A stretch of DNA of 64,000 nt from Butyrivibrio sp. AE3004 (GCF_000703165.1 NZ_JNLQ01000002.1:310001-374000), one strand, 5' to 3'; counted from the first letter of the stretch, positions 8,331 to 16,659 are shown. Program-made: numbers and translations. Notes: a model not told the origin generated them from the letters alone.

Positions 8331-8741
8331 ATGGAAATCAAGCGAATTACAGAAGCTGACAGAACGGATGAGTTCATTAACGTAGAGTTCTCAGGTTATG
8401 CTACGGATAGTGATGTGGCTCTTAACTATGAGGAATTCTGCTTTGCTGCGGAAGACGATGAAAGGATTGCGGGAGTTATAACCGGTCGTACGTACTACAA
8501 TGAGGTCCATATTGAGGATTTGATCGTCGGAAAAGAATACAGAAAATCCGGAGTTGGTAGCAAACTTGTTGCTGCTGTGGAAGACGCATATACAGGAAAA
8601 GATTATGAGAAAATAGCACTTACAACTTTTGGATTTCAGGCACCGGAGTTTTATAAAAAGCTTGGGTATGAATTAGAATTTGTTCGTGAAGATAAAGATC
8701 CTAAGCTAAGTAAATATTTCTATCTGAAGAGGTTACGGTAA
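8331..8741 (+). CDS. GNAT family N-acetyltransferase
   Basis: A 136-residue single-domain GNAT. The acetyl-CoA binding motif A is LIVGKEYRKSGVGSKLVAAVE (Q/R-x-x-G-x-G/A equivalent in RKSGVGS), followed by the strand IALTTFGFQAPEFYKKLGY. It ends KLSKYFYLKRLR. The last 40 bases are duplicated at 4036-4079. The substrate is unknown. A modest GAGG lies upstream of the ATG. It is followed after 68 bases by the HD hydrolase. Confidence 0.9.
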   Translation: MEIKRITEADRTDEFINVEFSGYATDSDVALNYEEFCFAAEDDERIAGVITGRTYYNEVHIEDLIVGKEYRKSGVGSKLVAAVEDAYTGKDYEKIALTTFGFQAPEFYKKLGYELEFVREDKDPKLSKYFYLKRLR

Positions 8742-8809
8742 CGATGGGGTATGTAGAATGTATTTACTATATAAGATGATAGTTAATTCAAACTAAAGGA
8801 ATAAATAAA

Positions 8810-9583
8810 ATGCAGATAGACAGGCAGAAAGTAAGGGAACAGTTTGCTTCTTATACAAGAAAATATGATCCAAGTGATCCGAAGATTGCGCTTAAGATAG
8901 CTCACACATACAGGGTGGCAGATAACTGCGAACAGATAGCCAGGTCAATAGGTCTTCCGGATGCCGATGTGGAATTTGCCTGGTTGTCCGGAATGCTACA
9001 TGATGTTGGAAGGTTTGAGCAGGTAAGGAGATACAATACTTTTATTGATTCCGAATCGGTGGATCATGCAGAGTTTGGAGCGGATCTTCTTTTTGGAGAT
9101 GACAATCTGGTTACCGGTTACACAGAAGACAGATCAGCTGATAAAGAGATGGAGATTGTCATAAGACAGCATAATAAATACAGGATAGCCGGATCGGTTA
9201 CGGGTCAAACATTGACCTTCTGCAATATCCTACGAGACGCAGACAAGGTTGATATCTTAAGAGTAAATGTGGAAACTCCAATGGAAGAAATCTATAATGT
9301 CTCGAGAGAGGTGCTTCTTACATCCGGAGTTTCCGATAAAGTTATGACGCAGGTCAGGGAGCATCATGCTGTAAGACGCGACATAATGAAATCACCGGCT
9401 GAACATTTGATAGGCCATATTGCACTTGCTTTTGAACTGGTCTATTTGAAGAGCTGGGAGATTGCAAAGCAACAGGGATATCTATATAAGATGTTTGACT
9501 TTCCGACACGGAATGAAAGTATGAGAAAAGCCATGGAAGAAACCAGATATGAACTCGAGAAGTTCTATGAAAATAGCATATGA
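8810..9583 (+). CDS. HD-domain phosphohydrolase
   Basis: A 257-residue HD-superfamily protein. KIAHTYRVADNCEQIA provides the first His, LSGMLHDVGRFEQVR the HD pair, and VIRQHNKYRI and CNILRDADKVDILR the later His and Asp ligands, as in metal-dependent phosphohydrolases of nucleotides or related phosphoesters. No GAF, PAS or other regulatory domain is attached. The substrate cannot be told from sequence. It sits between a GNAT and a small membrane protein. Confidence 0.87.
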   Translation: MQIDRQKVREQFASYTRKYDPSDPKIALKIAHTYRVADNCEQIARSIGLPDADVEFAWLSGMLHDVGRFEQVRRYNTFIDSESVDHAEFGADLLFGDDNLVTGYTEDRSADKEMEIVIRQHNKYRIAGSVTGQTLTFCNILRDADKVDILRVNVETPMEEIYNVSREVLLTSGVSDKVMTQVREHHAVRRDIMKSPAEHLIGHIALAFELVYLKSWEIAKQQGYLYKMFDFPTRNESMRKAMEETRYELEKFYENSI

Positions 9584-9615
9584 ACTGCTTCAGACAATAA
9601 GGGGGAAATCATTTA

Positions 9616-9960
9616 ATGAATAAGAAAATTATTGCTACTACAATTTACATTCTGGGAATATGCTGCGTGCTTTTCTTTGGAGCTAGCGCAGTTTTTGGGG
9701 GAAATACTGTAAGTAATCCGGAAGCAATGATTCCTTTCACGGAATTTGAGAGAAATATAATAATGCTGGGGATGGGATTCATTCCGATGATAGCGAGTTG
9801 TTTGTTTATGTTATACGCTTATGGAATTAAGGAACGCTCAAAAAGGATATTAGTTCTTATACCGGGAATTGTTACAGGAATACCTTTTATAGTAGGTGCT
9901 TGCTTTGTGGTTTATTTGATTTTTCTCGGAATGCTTGATGTGATAGGAATGGGAGCGTAA
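9616..9960 (+). CDS. Small membrane protein, unknown function
   Basis: A 114-residue protein with three hydrophobic helices: IIATTIYILGICCVLFFGAS, IIMLGMGFIPMIASCLFMLYAYG and ILVLIPGIVTGIPFIVGACF, the last running into a further hydrophobic C-terminus. A periplasmic-type loop lies between the first two. GGGGGAAA precedes the ATG at moderate spacing. It ends 8 bases before msrA and may be cotranscribed with it. No known family is recognised. Confidence 0.65.
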   Translation: MNKKIIATTIYILGICCVLFFGASAVFGGNTVSNPEAMIPFTEFERNIIMLGMGFIPMIASCLFMLYAYGIKERSKRILVLIPGIVTGIPFIVGACFVVYLIFLGMLDVIGMGA

Positions 9961-9968
9961 ATGGAAAT

Positions 9969-10454
9969 ATGAAAGAAGCGTATTTTGCTGGCGGATGCTT
10001 TTGGTGCGTTACGCCAATTTACAAGATGTATGGAGTCGATCAGGTTATCTGTGGCTATGCAGGAGGAGATGAGGAAAATCCTACTTATGAGCAAGTAAAA
10101 CATCAGGAAACAGGACACAGGGAGACTATTAAGCTCGTCTATGATAAAGAGAAGGTTTCCTTTGAGAAGCTACTTGATATTTACTTCGCTAACGTGGATC
10201 CTTTTGATGCAGAGGGACAGTTTATTGATAAGGGTTTCTCATATACCCTGGCAATTTTCTACAATAATGAGGAAGAAAAAGAAATCTCGGAAAAGAAGAT
10301 AGCTGAGATTGAAAAGAATTCAGGTAAAGAGACTCACGTAGCTCTTTTGCCATATAAGAATTTCTACGAAGCTGAAGAATATCACCAGGATTATTACCTT
10401 AAGAACCCGGAGGCTTTTGAGAAGGAACTGATAGAATCTGGAAGGAAACAATAA
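9969..10454 (+). CDS. msrA: Peptide-methionine (S)-S-oxide reductase MsrA
   Basis: A 161-residue MsrA that repairs oxidised methionine in proteins. The catalytic motif GCFWC is at residues 9-13 (AGGCFWCVTPIYKMYGV), followed by GYAGGDEENPTYEQV, TGHRETIKLVYD and the C-terminal YHQDYYLKNP, all family hallmarks. No MsrB domain is fused or adjacent. A resolving Cys in the tail is not evident, so recycling may differ from the longer enzymes. The gene follows a small membrane protein by 8 bases. Confidence 0.95.
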   Translation: MKEAYFAGGCFWCVTPIYKMYGVDQVICGYAGGDEENPTYEQVKHQETGHRETIKLVYDKEKVSFEKLLDIYFANVDPFDAEGQFIDKGFSYTLAIFYNNEEEKEISEKKIAEIEKNSGKETHVALLPYKNFYEAEEYHQDYYLKNPEAFEKELIESGRKQ

Positions 10455-10648
10455 CAGCTGATTATATTCCTCCGGAGTATTGCGATATTGAAGTGCTATT
10501 GGATGAACAGGCTGTCAGTTCTGTCAAAAACGGATTTGTGGAACCGCGGATGGTGAATCAGTGTATCAGATCATATAAAATGAGTGATCTTACAAGAGAT
10601 AATGAGAAAATAAAAAAGAAAACCATACGAATTATAATAAAGAAATAG
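10454..10648 (+). other. Open remnant without start, between msrA and the helicase
   Basis: The frame reads TADYIPPEYCDIEVLLDEQ and VSSVKNGFVEPRMV, ending in a Lys/Ile-rich tail and TAG. Composition is protein-like, but there is no start codon with a ribosome binding site. It may be the C-terminus of a deleted gene; the family is not recognised. Confidence 0.25.
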
Positions 10649-10676
10649 AACTGTTTTGGGGAAGGTGAGTGTGACT

Positions 10677-13600
10677 ATGCTTAAGCCTGGATTATATGAA
10701 CAGGTTATCAATAAGCTACTCCAGGAGGAGCTATCTACAAGAACTGAAGACAGTAAGTATTCTGAGCCCATAGACAAAGCTGAGGCATCAGAAGTATTTA
10801 CGAGGTATATTGCTGACATTGTGCGCAAAACTCTTGATATGATGCCGGAGACGGACAACCTTGATTCAAAGGTTAAGCTTGTAAATAAAATTGTAGGGCT
10901 TGTTTTATCTGAAACCAACCAAGATGAACTTAGTAAGCTGGCGGTGGATGATAAAGCGGAGCAGCTCCTTGCAATAGTATCAGAGTCGGATCCCATGTAT
11001 CGCATTGGGAAACTTAAGGCAAAAGATGTAGTAAGACCGGAAACATCTATCTCTCAGAGTAGCCTCTTTACAGGAGCTGTACATGAGCCACAGATGTACA
11101 CAGAGATAAAGAAGGAGTTGGAGACTGCTGACAGAATCGACATGCTTGTGTCCTTTATCAAGTGGAGCGGACTTCGCCTTATTATAGATGAACTGAGAAG
11201 ATTTACGAATGAACGTGGTGGAAAGCTCAGAATTATTACGACTTCTTACATGGGAGCTACCGATGTAAAAGCTATAGATGAATTGTGCAAATTGGATAAC
11301 ACAGAGGTGCGCATTTCCTACGATACAAAGAGAACCAGGCTCCATGCCAAGGCATATGTATTCTACCGTGATACAGGTTTTACAACTGCGTATATCGGAT
11401 CATCCAACATGTCCAATGTGGCTATGAGCAGTGGGCTCGAATGGAATATAAAAGCGACTGCCAAGGATATGGCACCGACTATACAGAAAATAGAAGCAAC
11501 CTTCGAAAGCTACTGGAATACCTCTAGTTTTGAGAAGTACGATATAAATGAGCATGACAAGTTGCAAAAAGCATTAAAGGCTGAAAAGTACAGCGGTTCC
11601 AGTGCGGAATTCCAATACATAGTAGATGTCAATCCATATCCTTATCAGCAGGAGATACTAGATAGATTAAACGCTGAGAGAGTTGTAAGAGACAGATATA
11701 AAAACCTTGTTGTTGCAGCTACCGGAACAGGAAAAACACTTATCTCAGCTTTTGATTACAGAGATTTTTGTGATGGAAGGCCCGGTCAAAATAACAGGCT
11801 TCTATTTGTTGCGCACAGAGAAGAAATTCTTAAGCAGAGCCAAGGTGCATTCAGAGCAGTGTTAAAGGATCAGAATTTTGGCGAGCTCTATGTAGGTAAT
11901 CACAAGCCAGATAGTCTTGGCCACCTATTTGTCTCAATACAAACGGTGGCTTCTCAGAAATTATATGAATTACTTCCGGAAGATTATTATGACTATATTA
12001 TCGTCGATGAGTTCCACCATGCAGCTGCGCCCACTTACCAGGGACTGCTTGAAAAGTTTAAGCCAAAAATTTTGCTTGGACTTACTGCAACTCCTGAGCG
12101 TATGGATGGTAAGAGCATCCTCGACTATTTTGATGGGCATGTGGCAGCAGAAATCAGACTTCCGGAAGCGGTAGAAAGAAAACTCCTTTGCCCGTTCCAA
12201 TACTTCGGAGTAACAGATGAAACAGACCTATCTTCTGTAAAATGGGTGAGAGGCGGCTATGATAAAACAGAACTTAGTAATCTCTATTCATTAAATAGAG
12301 AAGTAGCTATCCGTCGAGTTAATCACATAATAAATTCCCTACATAACTACGTTACAGATATGGAAAATGTCCATGGTCTTGGCTTTTGCGTATCTGTAGA
12401 ACATGCTGCCTTTATGGCGGAGCAGTTTAATGCAAAAGGAATATCATCTCTTGCGCTAACAGCGAATTCTCCGGACGTGGAAAGAAATAACGCTAAGGCA
12501 CTTCTTATAAGCGGAGACATAAAGTTCATCTTTGTTGTAGATTTGTACAATGAAGGCGTGGATATTCCGCAGGTGGATACAGTGCTTTTTCTTCGTCCTA
12601 CAGAATCTTTAACTGTATTTTTACAACAGCTCGGAAGAGGACTTCGTTTGTCAAAAGGAAAAGAGTGTCTGACTGTACTTGATTTTATCGGACAGGCAAA
12701 TAAGAAGTATAACTTTGAGGAAAAATTCGCAGCGCTGTTGTCAAATACAGATCACAGTGTTCAGTACGAACTTAAGAAAGGCTTTGTTTCACTTCCAAAA
12801 GGCTGTTATATACAGCTTGAAAAGAAAGCCTCTGAGATAATCATTAATAACATAAAGAAGTCATTCAGTGACAGGATGGGACTGATATCCAGGATTGAGT
12901 CCTTTGAGGAGGATAGCGGACTTAAGCTATCTCTTGGGAATTTTATCAGCTACCATAGAATCAAGCTTAAGACTATATATACCAAGTACTCTTTTACCAG
13001 ACTGTGCGCTGATGCCAAGGTTATACCGGATTTTAGTGAACCGTTGGAAGAGATTATTACTAAGGCCTTCAGTAAGATAATTGCAATTGACTCACGTAGA
13101 TGGATTAGATTTTTATTAAAAGTGCTACCTGACCTTAGTACCCTTAATATAGATACGCTGCCTGATTCTGAAAAGAGAATGATGCAGATGTTTTACATCA
13201 CAGTATTCCTTAAGTCAGCAGAAGATTGGCATTCTGAAGAAGTTAGGGAAAATATGACAACGCTTGCCTCATGCAAGCAGCTTATCCGTGAAATGATAGG
13301 CATATTGGAGATAAAACTTGATGAAGTGGATATCATAGATAAACCAGTAGATTTGGGATTCGACTGCCCGCTTGATCTATACTGCACATATACAAGAGAT
13401 CAGATCCTGGTAGCTATGGATTACATGACCCCTGGAAATGTGCGAGAGGGAGTAAAGTGGCTTGAGGATAAAAATCTGGATGTGTTCTTTGTAACACTGA
13501 ATAAGTCCGACAAGGACTATTCACCAACCACTATGTACAATGACTACTCTATTAGCAGCAATATGTTCCATTGGCAGAGCCAGAGTACTACCTCTGACAC

Positions 13601-13829
13601 TTCGCCCACAGGTAAGAGATACATAAATCATGCAAAAGAGGGTAGTAAAGTACTGATCTTTGTAAGAGAATTTAAAAAGGACAGTGTGGGAACAGCGCCG
13701 TATACATATCTCGGAACGGCGAATTATCTGAGCCATACCGGCAGCAGACCGATGAATATCATCTGGCGATTGGATAATCCAATTCCTGCAAAATACATCA
13801 GAAAGACAAATAAGTTAGACGTAGGATAA
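10677..13829 (+). CDS. PLD-nuclease/DEAD-box helicase with C-terminal DUF3427
   Basis: A 1050-residue multidomain protein. Residues about 110-290 hold a phospholipase-D-type domain with HAKAYVFYR and IGSSNMS (HxK...GSxN). Residues about 320-700 hold a superfamily 2 helicase: Walker A ATGTGKT near 347, DEFHHA near 444, LTATPERMDG, and motif VI QQLGRGLRLSKGK. The C-terminal 330 residues match DUF3427. ATG 10677 follows AAGGTGAG at good spacing. The NUDIX gene starts 4 bases after its stop, implying coupled translation. In the literature such proteins are linked to DNA damage or defence; the role here is inferred. Two PLD half-sites are usually needed for catalysis, so dimerisation is likely. 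Confidence 0.93.
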   Translation: MLKPGLYEQVINKLLQEELSTRTEDSKYSEPIDKAEASEVFTRYIADIVRKTLDMMPETDNLDSKVKLVNKIVGLVLSETNQDELSKLAVDDKAEQLLAIVSESDPMYRIGKLKAKDVVRPETSISQSSLFTGAVHEPQMYTEIKKELETADRIDMLVSFIKWSGLRLIIDELRRFTNERGGKLRIITTSYMGATDVKAIDELCKLDNTEVRISYDTKRTRLHAKAYVFYRDTGFTTAYIGSSNMSNVAMSSGLEWNIKATAKDMAPTIQKIEATFESYWNTSSFEKYDINEHDKLQKALKAEKYSGSSAEFQYIVDVNPYPYQQEILDRLNAERVVRDRYKNLVVAATGTGKTLISAFDYRDFCDGRPGQNNRLLFVAHREEILKQSQGAFRAVLKDQNFGELYVGNHKPDSLGHLFVSIQTVASQKLYELLPEDYYDYIIVDEFHHAAAPTYQGLLEKFKPKILLGLTATPERMDGKSILDYFDGHVAAEIRLPEAVERKLLCPFQYFGVTDETDLSSVKWVRGGYDKTELSNLYSLNREVAIRRVNHIINSLHNYVTDMENVHGLGFCVSVEHAAFMAEQFNAKGISSLALTANSPDVERNNAKALLISGDIKFIFVVDLYNEGVDIPQVDTVLFLRPTESLTVFLQQLGRGLRLSKGKECLTVLDFIGQANKKYNFEEKFAALLSNTDHSVQYELKKGFVSLPKGCYIQLEKKASEIIINNIKKSFSDRMGLISRIESFEEDSGLKLSLGNFISYHRIKLKTIYTKYSFTRLCADAKVIPDFSEPLEEIITKAFSKIIAIDSRRWIRFLLKVLPDLSTLNIDTLPDSEKRMMQMFYITVFLKSAEDWHSEEVRENMTTLASCKQLIREMIGILEIKLDEVDIIDKPVDLGFDCPLDLYCTYTRDQILVAMDYMTPGNVREGVKWLEDKNLDVFFVTLNKSDKDYSPTTMYNDYSISSNMFHWQSQSTTSDTSPTGKRYINHAKEGSKVLIFVREFKKDSVGTAPYTYLGTANYLSHTGSRPMNIIWRLDNPIPAKYIRKTNKLDVG

Positions 13830-13833
13830 ATAT

Positions 13834-14232
13834 ATGAAAACAGTAAATGTAGTAGCAGCCGTAATCTGTGATGATTACGAGAATAAAACAAAAATCTTCG
13901 CAACTCAGCGTGGCTACGGTGACTTCAAAGATGGTTGGGAATTTCCGGGTGGAAAAATAGAAGATGGTGAGTCACCGGAGGATGCATTGATAAGAGAGAT
14001 AAAGGAAGAACTTGCAACAGATATTGAGGTGCATGACCTCATCAGCATCGTTGATTATGATTATCCGACCTTCCATCTGCACATGCACTGTTTTTGGTCT
14101 ACTGTGAAAAGTGGAAAGCTATCATTACTTGAACATGAAGCTGCAAAGTGGGTGACTAAGGATGATATAGATACACTGGGATGGCTTCCTGCAGATGAAG
14201 GACTGATAGAAGAGATTAAAAAGTGCCTGTGA
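13834..14232 (+). CDS. NUDIX hydrolase (nucleoside triphosphate pyrophosphohydrolase-like)
   Basis: A 132-residue MutT-like NUDIX protein. The NUDIX box begins at GGKIEDGESPEDALIREIKE (GX5EX7REUXEE pattern) and continues into EELA; WEFPGGK precedes it. The family removes damaged or non-canonical nucleotides by pyrophosphate hydrolysis. It begins 4 bases after the DUF3427 helicase stop, so the two are almost certainly one operon. A NUDIX partner suggests that the helicase-PLD protein acts on damaged or modified nucleic acid, which is an inference. Confidence 0.92.
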   Translation: MKTVNVVAAVICDDYENKTKIFATQRGYGDFKDGWEFPGGKIEDGESPEDALIREIKEELATDIEVHDLISIVDYDYPTFHLHMHCFWSTVKSGKLSLLEHEAAKWVTKDDIDTLGWLPADEGLIEEIKKCL

Positions 14233-14280
14233 TAAAGGTGATATAGATAAAGATTGAGGGATCAATATGATCACAATAAA

Positions 14281-14511
14281 ATGGAGGAAAAAATATTGAG
14301 TCCGATTTATGCTGTTCATTATTATATTGACTGTGCTTTTCGATTGTTTGGGCTTAGCTGGTGGAGTGCATATTTTATTTTAAAAAAGTTAATACTTTTG
14401 TGTTTGACATTGCATATGTTACTTTTTAGATTACAGGTTAGAAAGCCAAATCCGAAAGTACCAAATATTCAAGTTAATCTGTATGATGTGCTTTTTGGAC
14501 ACCATATCTGA
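14281..14511 (+). CDS. Doubtful small hydrophobic ORF, possibly frameshifted
   Basis: From ATG 14281 the frame gives about 76 residues with a hydrophobic middle (FILKKLILLCLTLHMLLF) and a basic end. After its stop another frame continues with an acidic, protein-like tail (GYDDADETYDADDFDF) up to a TAA just before a strong terminator. This suggests one gene broken by a frameshift, with its terminator retained. There is no good ribosome binding site. Family unknown. Confidence 0.3.
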   Translation: MEEKILSPIYAVHYYIDCAFRLFGLSWWSAYFILKKLILLCLTLHMLLFRLQVRKPNPKVPNIQVNLYDVLFGHHI

Positions 14512-14583
14512 TAGGTTATGATGATGCAGACGAAACTTATGATGCAGACGATTTTGATTTTTAAGTTATTTACAAATATAAAT

Positions 14584-14626
14584 AGCGCCAATAATCCTCA
14601 GAAATTGAAGATTACTGGCGCTTTAT
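14584..14626 (+). terminator. Terminator, copy 1 of a repeated hairpin
   Basis: AGCGCCAATAATC pairs with GATTACTGGCGCT across the loop ctcagaaattgaa and is followed by TTATTA. A near-identical hairpin ends the nuclease gene at 53218-53263. Confidence 0.8.
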
Positions 14627-14670
14627 TATGCTCTCTATAAATTCTGATATAAAATCATTAGCTATTTGGA

Positions 14671-14704
14671 GCCTATTTTGAGTCGTTTTAGCCCGTTTTG
14701 AGTC
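14671..14704 (+). promoter_or_regulatory. Tandem 14-bp direct repeat, candidate regulator site
   Basis: GCCTATTTTGAGTC (14671-14684) and GCCCGTTTTGAGTC (14691-14704) are direct repeats with a 20-bp period, about two helical turns, as for tandem-site response regulators. They lie about 230 bases before the small gene at 14931. The rest of 14627-14930 is AT-rich and shows no other gene. Confidence 0.45.
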
Positions 14705-14930
14705 AATTGAAAATTCGCCTGATAATAATTATAAAAAACAAATGAAAATGATATTTGGATATTGATGGGTGATGTATAACATAATTACAGGGAGGATACA
14801 CAACGTATAGATAGTAAAAGCAATGAATGTTGTGTTTTATAAACCCGGGAAGTAATATCATAAGCTCAGAAAGAGAAAAGAAACAGCCAAACGGCTAACA
14901 AATATCACAACCAGGAAAGGGGTAAATACT

Positions 14931-15092
14931 ATGAGATTTAACGATGTTCAGGATACAAGAAAAGCAGAAGTTAAGAGAGAGCAGAGAAACGAAGCATTCC
15001 GCAAAATGTATGATGATTGCCTTGAGAAGCTTTCAGCATTCTATAATAAAGAGAAGATGACAGTTGCTTTTGGAGCAACATTTACACTCTGA
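14931..15092 (+). CDS. Small charged protein, 53 residues
   Basis: MRFNDVQDTRKAEVKREQR begins a 53-residue, strongly charged, probably helical N-terminal two thirds, ending in a short hydrophobic tail (MTVAFGATFTL). AGGAAAGGGG lies 8 bases before the ATG. A clear terminator follows at 15130, and the long upstream region carries a tandem repeat. These signals support a real, separately regulated small gene. No homologue comes to mind; the amphipathic helix plus hydrophobic tail could indicate membrane association or a precursor peptide. Confidence 0.6.
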   Translation: MRFNDVQDTRKAEVKREQRNEAFRKMYDDCLEKLSAFYNKEKMTVAFGATFTL

Positions 15093-15129
15093 TTCATCAA
15101 GAATTGAACAAATGAAAAAAGGTACAGAT

Positions 15130-15184
15130 ATCCCTGGAGTTGTTGATGATTTTTGTCAATGCTCCGGGGATTTTACGTTATAAT
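15130..15184 (+). promoter_or_regulatory. Terminator followed at once by TATAAT promoter
   Basis: ATCCCTGGAGt (15130-15140) pairs with GCTCCGGGGAT (15161-15171), then TTTT, then ACGT-TATAAT (-10 at 15179-15184). The same arrangement (CCCGGAGT hairpin, T-run, ACGTTATAAT) is found at 63013-63060. Confidence 0.65.
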
Positions 15185-15213
15185 GGTGGTATGTTTTTTT
15201 GGGAGGCTTGTTT

Positions 15214-15552
15214 ATGGTTGGAGGATACAAGGTAATAACTCTTTGTGGAAGTACACGTTTTAAAAATGAATTTATGGAAGCTCAGAAGAGGCTGACCCTG
15301 CAGGGGTGCATCGTGATAAGCGTTGGGCTGTTCGGACATTCCGGTGATCAGGAAGTCTGGGAAAACATGGATGAAGGGACGCTTACCAAGACCAAGGAAA
15401 TGTTAGACGATATGCATAAACGCAAGATAGATATGGCGGATGGTATTTATGTTATCAACGTCGGCAATTATACAGGAGACAGTACGAGGTCTGAGATTGA
15501 GTATGCATTGGAACATGGGAAAACTGTAGAATATCTTGAGCCTATCGGATAA
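15214..15552 (+). CDS. Nucleoside 2-deoxyribosyltransferase-like protein
   Basis: A 112-residue protein of the nucleoside deoxyribosyltransferase-like fold. VITLCGSTRFKNEFMEAQKR holds the Gly-Ser-Thr-Arg-Phe motif. DMHKRKIDMADGIYVINVGNYTGDSTRSEIEYALEHGK holds the conserved Asp and the Ser-Glu active-site helix. ATG 15214 is set by GGGAGG 8 bases upstream. Related proteins act on nucleosides or on ADP-ribose-like ligands; the exact substrate is unknown. It is a single gene behind its own promoter. Confidence 0.8.
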   Translation: MVGGYKVITLCGSTRFKNEFMEAQKRLTLQGCIVISVGLFGHSGDQEVWENMDEGTLTKTKEMLDDMHKRKIDMADGIYVINVGNYTGDSTRSEIEYALEHGKTVEYLEPIG

Positions 15553-15587
15553 GTGAAAAATTTGCAATGATTGGAAAGACATAAAGT

Positions 15588-15704
15588 ATGGAATATCTTG
15601 ATATAGTTGATGAATGCATTATTGGTGTCAGGAATAAGTCATTTAAGAATTGCATCCTGGACGAGGAGCTGGAAATGGTTAGAAATACAGCTGAGAACAG
15701 ATAA
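15588..15704 (+). CDS. Doubtful 38-residue ORF
   Basis: MEYLDIVDECIIGVRNK begins a short acidic ORF ending ELEMVRNTAENR. Composition is protein-like, but the upstream signal (ATAAAG) is a poor ribosome binding site. It may be a fragment left between the deoxyribosyltransferase-like gene and the next membrane protein. Confidence 0.25.
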   Translation: MEYLDIVDECIIGVRNKSFKNCILDEELEMVRNTAENR

Positions 15705-15747
15705 TTAAAAAGGATTATATGTTTGACAGAGAAGAAGGAGACGAGTG

Positions 15748-16047
15748 ATGCCGGATATAATAAGTGCAAAGATAAAGAGATTGTTTGTAATTCGTGTAGG
15801 TTTGTGGATAGTGGCTTTTGCTTCTACTGCATACTGGATTTATTTTTCAATAAAACTGCATATGGATGGAATCTTTGAGGAAACAGAATATGCAACACTT
15901 CTCAGGCCTGTTCTGTATACATGTCTGCTTATAGCAGTTGCGGCAATCTGCATCAGCTTTGCATTGTATCGTCGAAGTAAAAAGCTAAAAGATAATTATA
16001 AAAGATTTTCCAAAAGGCTTTCGCCTCTCGATGGATATAATATATAA
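15748..16047 (+). CDS. Small two-helix membrane protein
   Basis: A 99-residue protein with two membrane helices (LWIVAFASTAYWIYFSI and VLYTCLLIAVAAICISFALY) and a basic cytoplasmic tail ending RFSKRLSPLDGYNI. GAAGGAGA lies 8 bases before the ATG at 15748. The 3' end of the coding region and the following bases (16001-16078) are repeated at 46241-46320, where no complete version of this gene remains. No family recognised. Confidence 0.65.
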   Translation: MPDIISAKIKRLFVIRVGLWIVAFASTAYWIYFSIKLHMDGIFEETEYATLLRPVLYTCLLIAVAAICISFALYRRSKKLKDNYKRFSKRLSPLDGYNI

Positions 16048-16078
16048 TGCATACCTTAAATTTTCCTAAAGGATTACA
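16001..16078 (+). repeat. Dispersed repeat, copy 1 (partner at 46241-46320)
   Basis: The stretch from aaaagattttccaaaagg to ctaaaggattacat, including cctctcgatgga, is closely matched at 46241-46320. It covers the last codons of the 15748 gene plus its 3' region. At 46 kb the repeat leads directly into a small peptide gene; here the related peptide gene (16905) lies about 800 bases further on. Confidence 0.7.
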
Positions 16079-16082
16079 TAAA

Positions 16083-16104
16083 AAAGAGAATCCTGTTTAA
16101 GGAT
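16083..16104 (-). terminator. Terminator of the minus-strand 54-residue gene
   Basis: On the minus strand GGATCCT-taaac-AGGATTC is followed by TCTTTTTT, just downstream of the stop at 16129. Confidence 0.55.
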
Positions 16105-16128
16105 CCTCCGGGGTGACAGTATATGTTA

Positions 16129-16293
16129 TTACCAAACGAAAGTAACTGCGTTAGCTACATCCTCAGTAATGGTGTTATCTTTTACAAGCTTTCCAAGCCA
16201 TTTTTCAAGGTTATCAACCTTATGGTTGGTCTGGATAAAGTGGATCTTTTTGCCTTCTACATCTGTTGAAAGAAATAATTCGTACATATACAT
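16129..16293 (-). CDS. Small protein, 54 residues
   Basis: On the minus strand MYMYELFLSTDVEGKKIHFI begins a 54-residue protein containing DNLEKWLGKLVKDN and ending NAVTFVW. GGAGGT lies 8 bases before the ATG, and a terminator-like hairpin follows the stop. It shows a small alpha/beta composition with conserved-looking hydrophobic spacing. It is oriented against all neighbours and lies in the about 790-base stretch that separates the two parts of a repeat that is contiguous at 46 kb, so it may have been inserted. Family unknown. Confidence 0.6.
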   Translation of the reverse strand: MYMYELFLSTDVEGKKIHFIQTNHKVDNLEKWLGKLVKDNTITEDVANAVTFVW

Positions 16294-16462
16294 AAGGAAA
16301 ACCTCCGTTTAATTTTCTTATCCTTTCATTCTAATTGGCCATTTGAATGTTCTTTCTCGCTTACAGAAAATATATCGATGGGGGTCCTGATTTTCTTTAG
16401 GGCAATTTACAATGTTTATTTTTATTTTTTTCTGAGGAAAATTTTGAAATAATAATACATTT

Positions 16463-16627
16463 TCAAAAGGGGTTATGTGTATGATCTTCTGAGCCGATAT
16501 AGGTATTAGAAAGACAATCATACAGGGAACGAGACAAGCCTCCGGTTTCTGTATGGGAGCCTCCCGAGAAAGCCCGAGCTTTCAGAGGATGTAGTAATAA
16601 AAAACGATAATAAGAGAATAATTCCAT
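16463..16627 (-). CDS. Candidate 54-residue ORF with strong RBS over a structured region
   Basis: On the minus strand AGGAGGAG precedes ATG (16627) and a 54-codon frame starting MELFSYYRFLLLHPLKARAF. The DNA inside forms hairpins (CATACAG/CTGTATG around 16520-16556; GGGAGCCTCCC; AAAGCccgaGCTTT), so the region may instead encode a structured RNA on either strand. The ribosome binding site favours a small protein or leader peptide. No homologue recognised. Confidence 0.35.
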   Translation of the reverse strand: MELFSYYRFLLLHPLKARAFSGGSHTETGGLSRSLYDCLSNTYIGSEDHTHNPF

Positions 16628-16659
16628 TTTTTAACTCCTCCTAACATACATATGTGCGA

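Noticed and set aside
10571..11005. Minus-strand open frame across the start of the helicase gene
   Set aside because: Low-complexity Ser/Leu composition and no ribosome binding site; it is the shadow of the helicase N-terminus.
16520..16600. Possible cyclic-di-GMP-I riboswitch
   Set aside because: Only the CAAGCCTCCGG and GGGAGCC pieces resemble the aptamer. The upstream GGGCAAACC strand and the first hairpin are missing, and no suitable gene follows on the plus strand.
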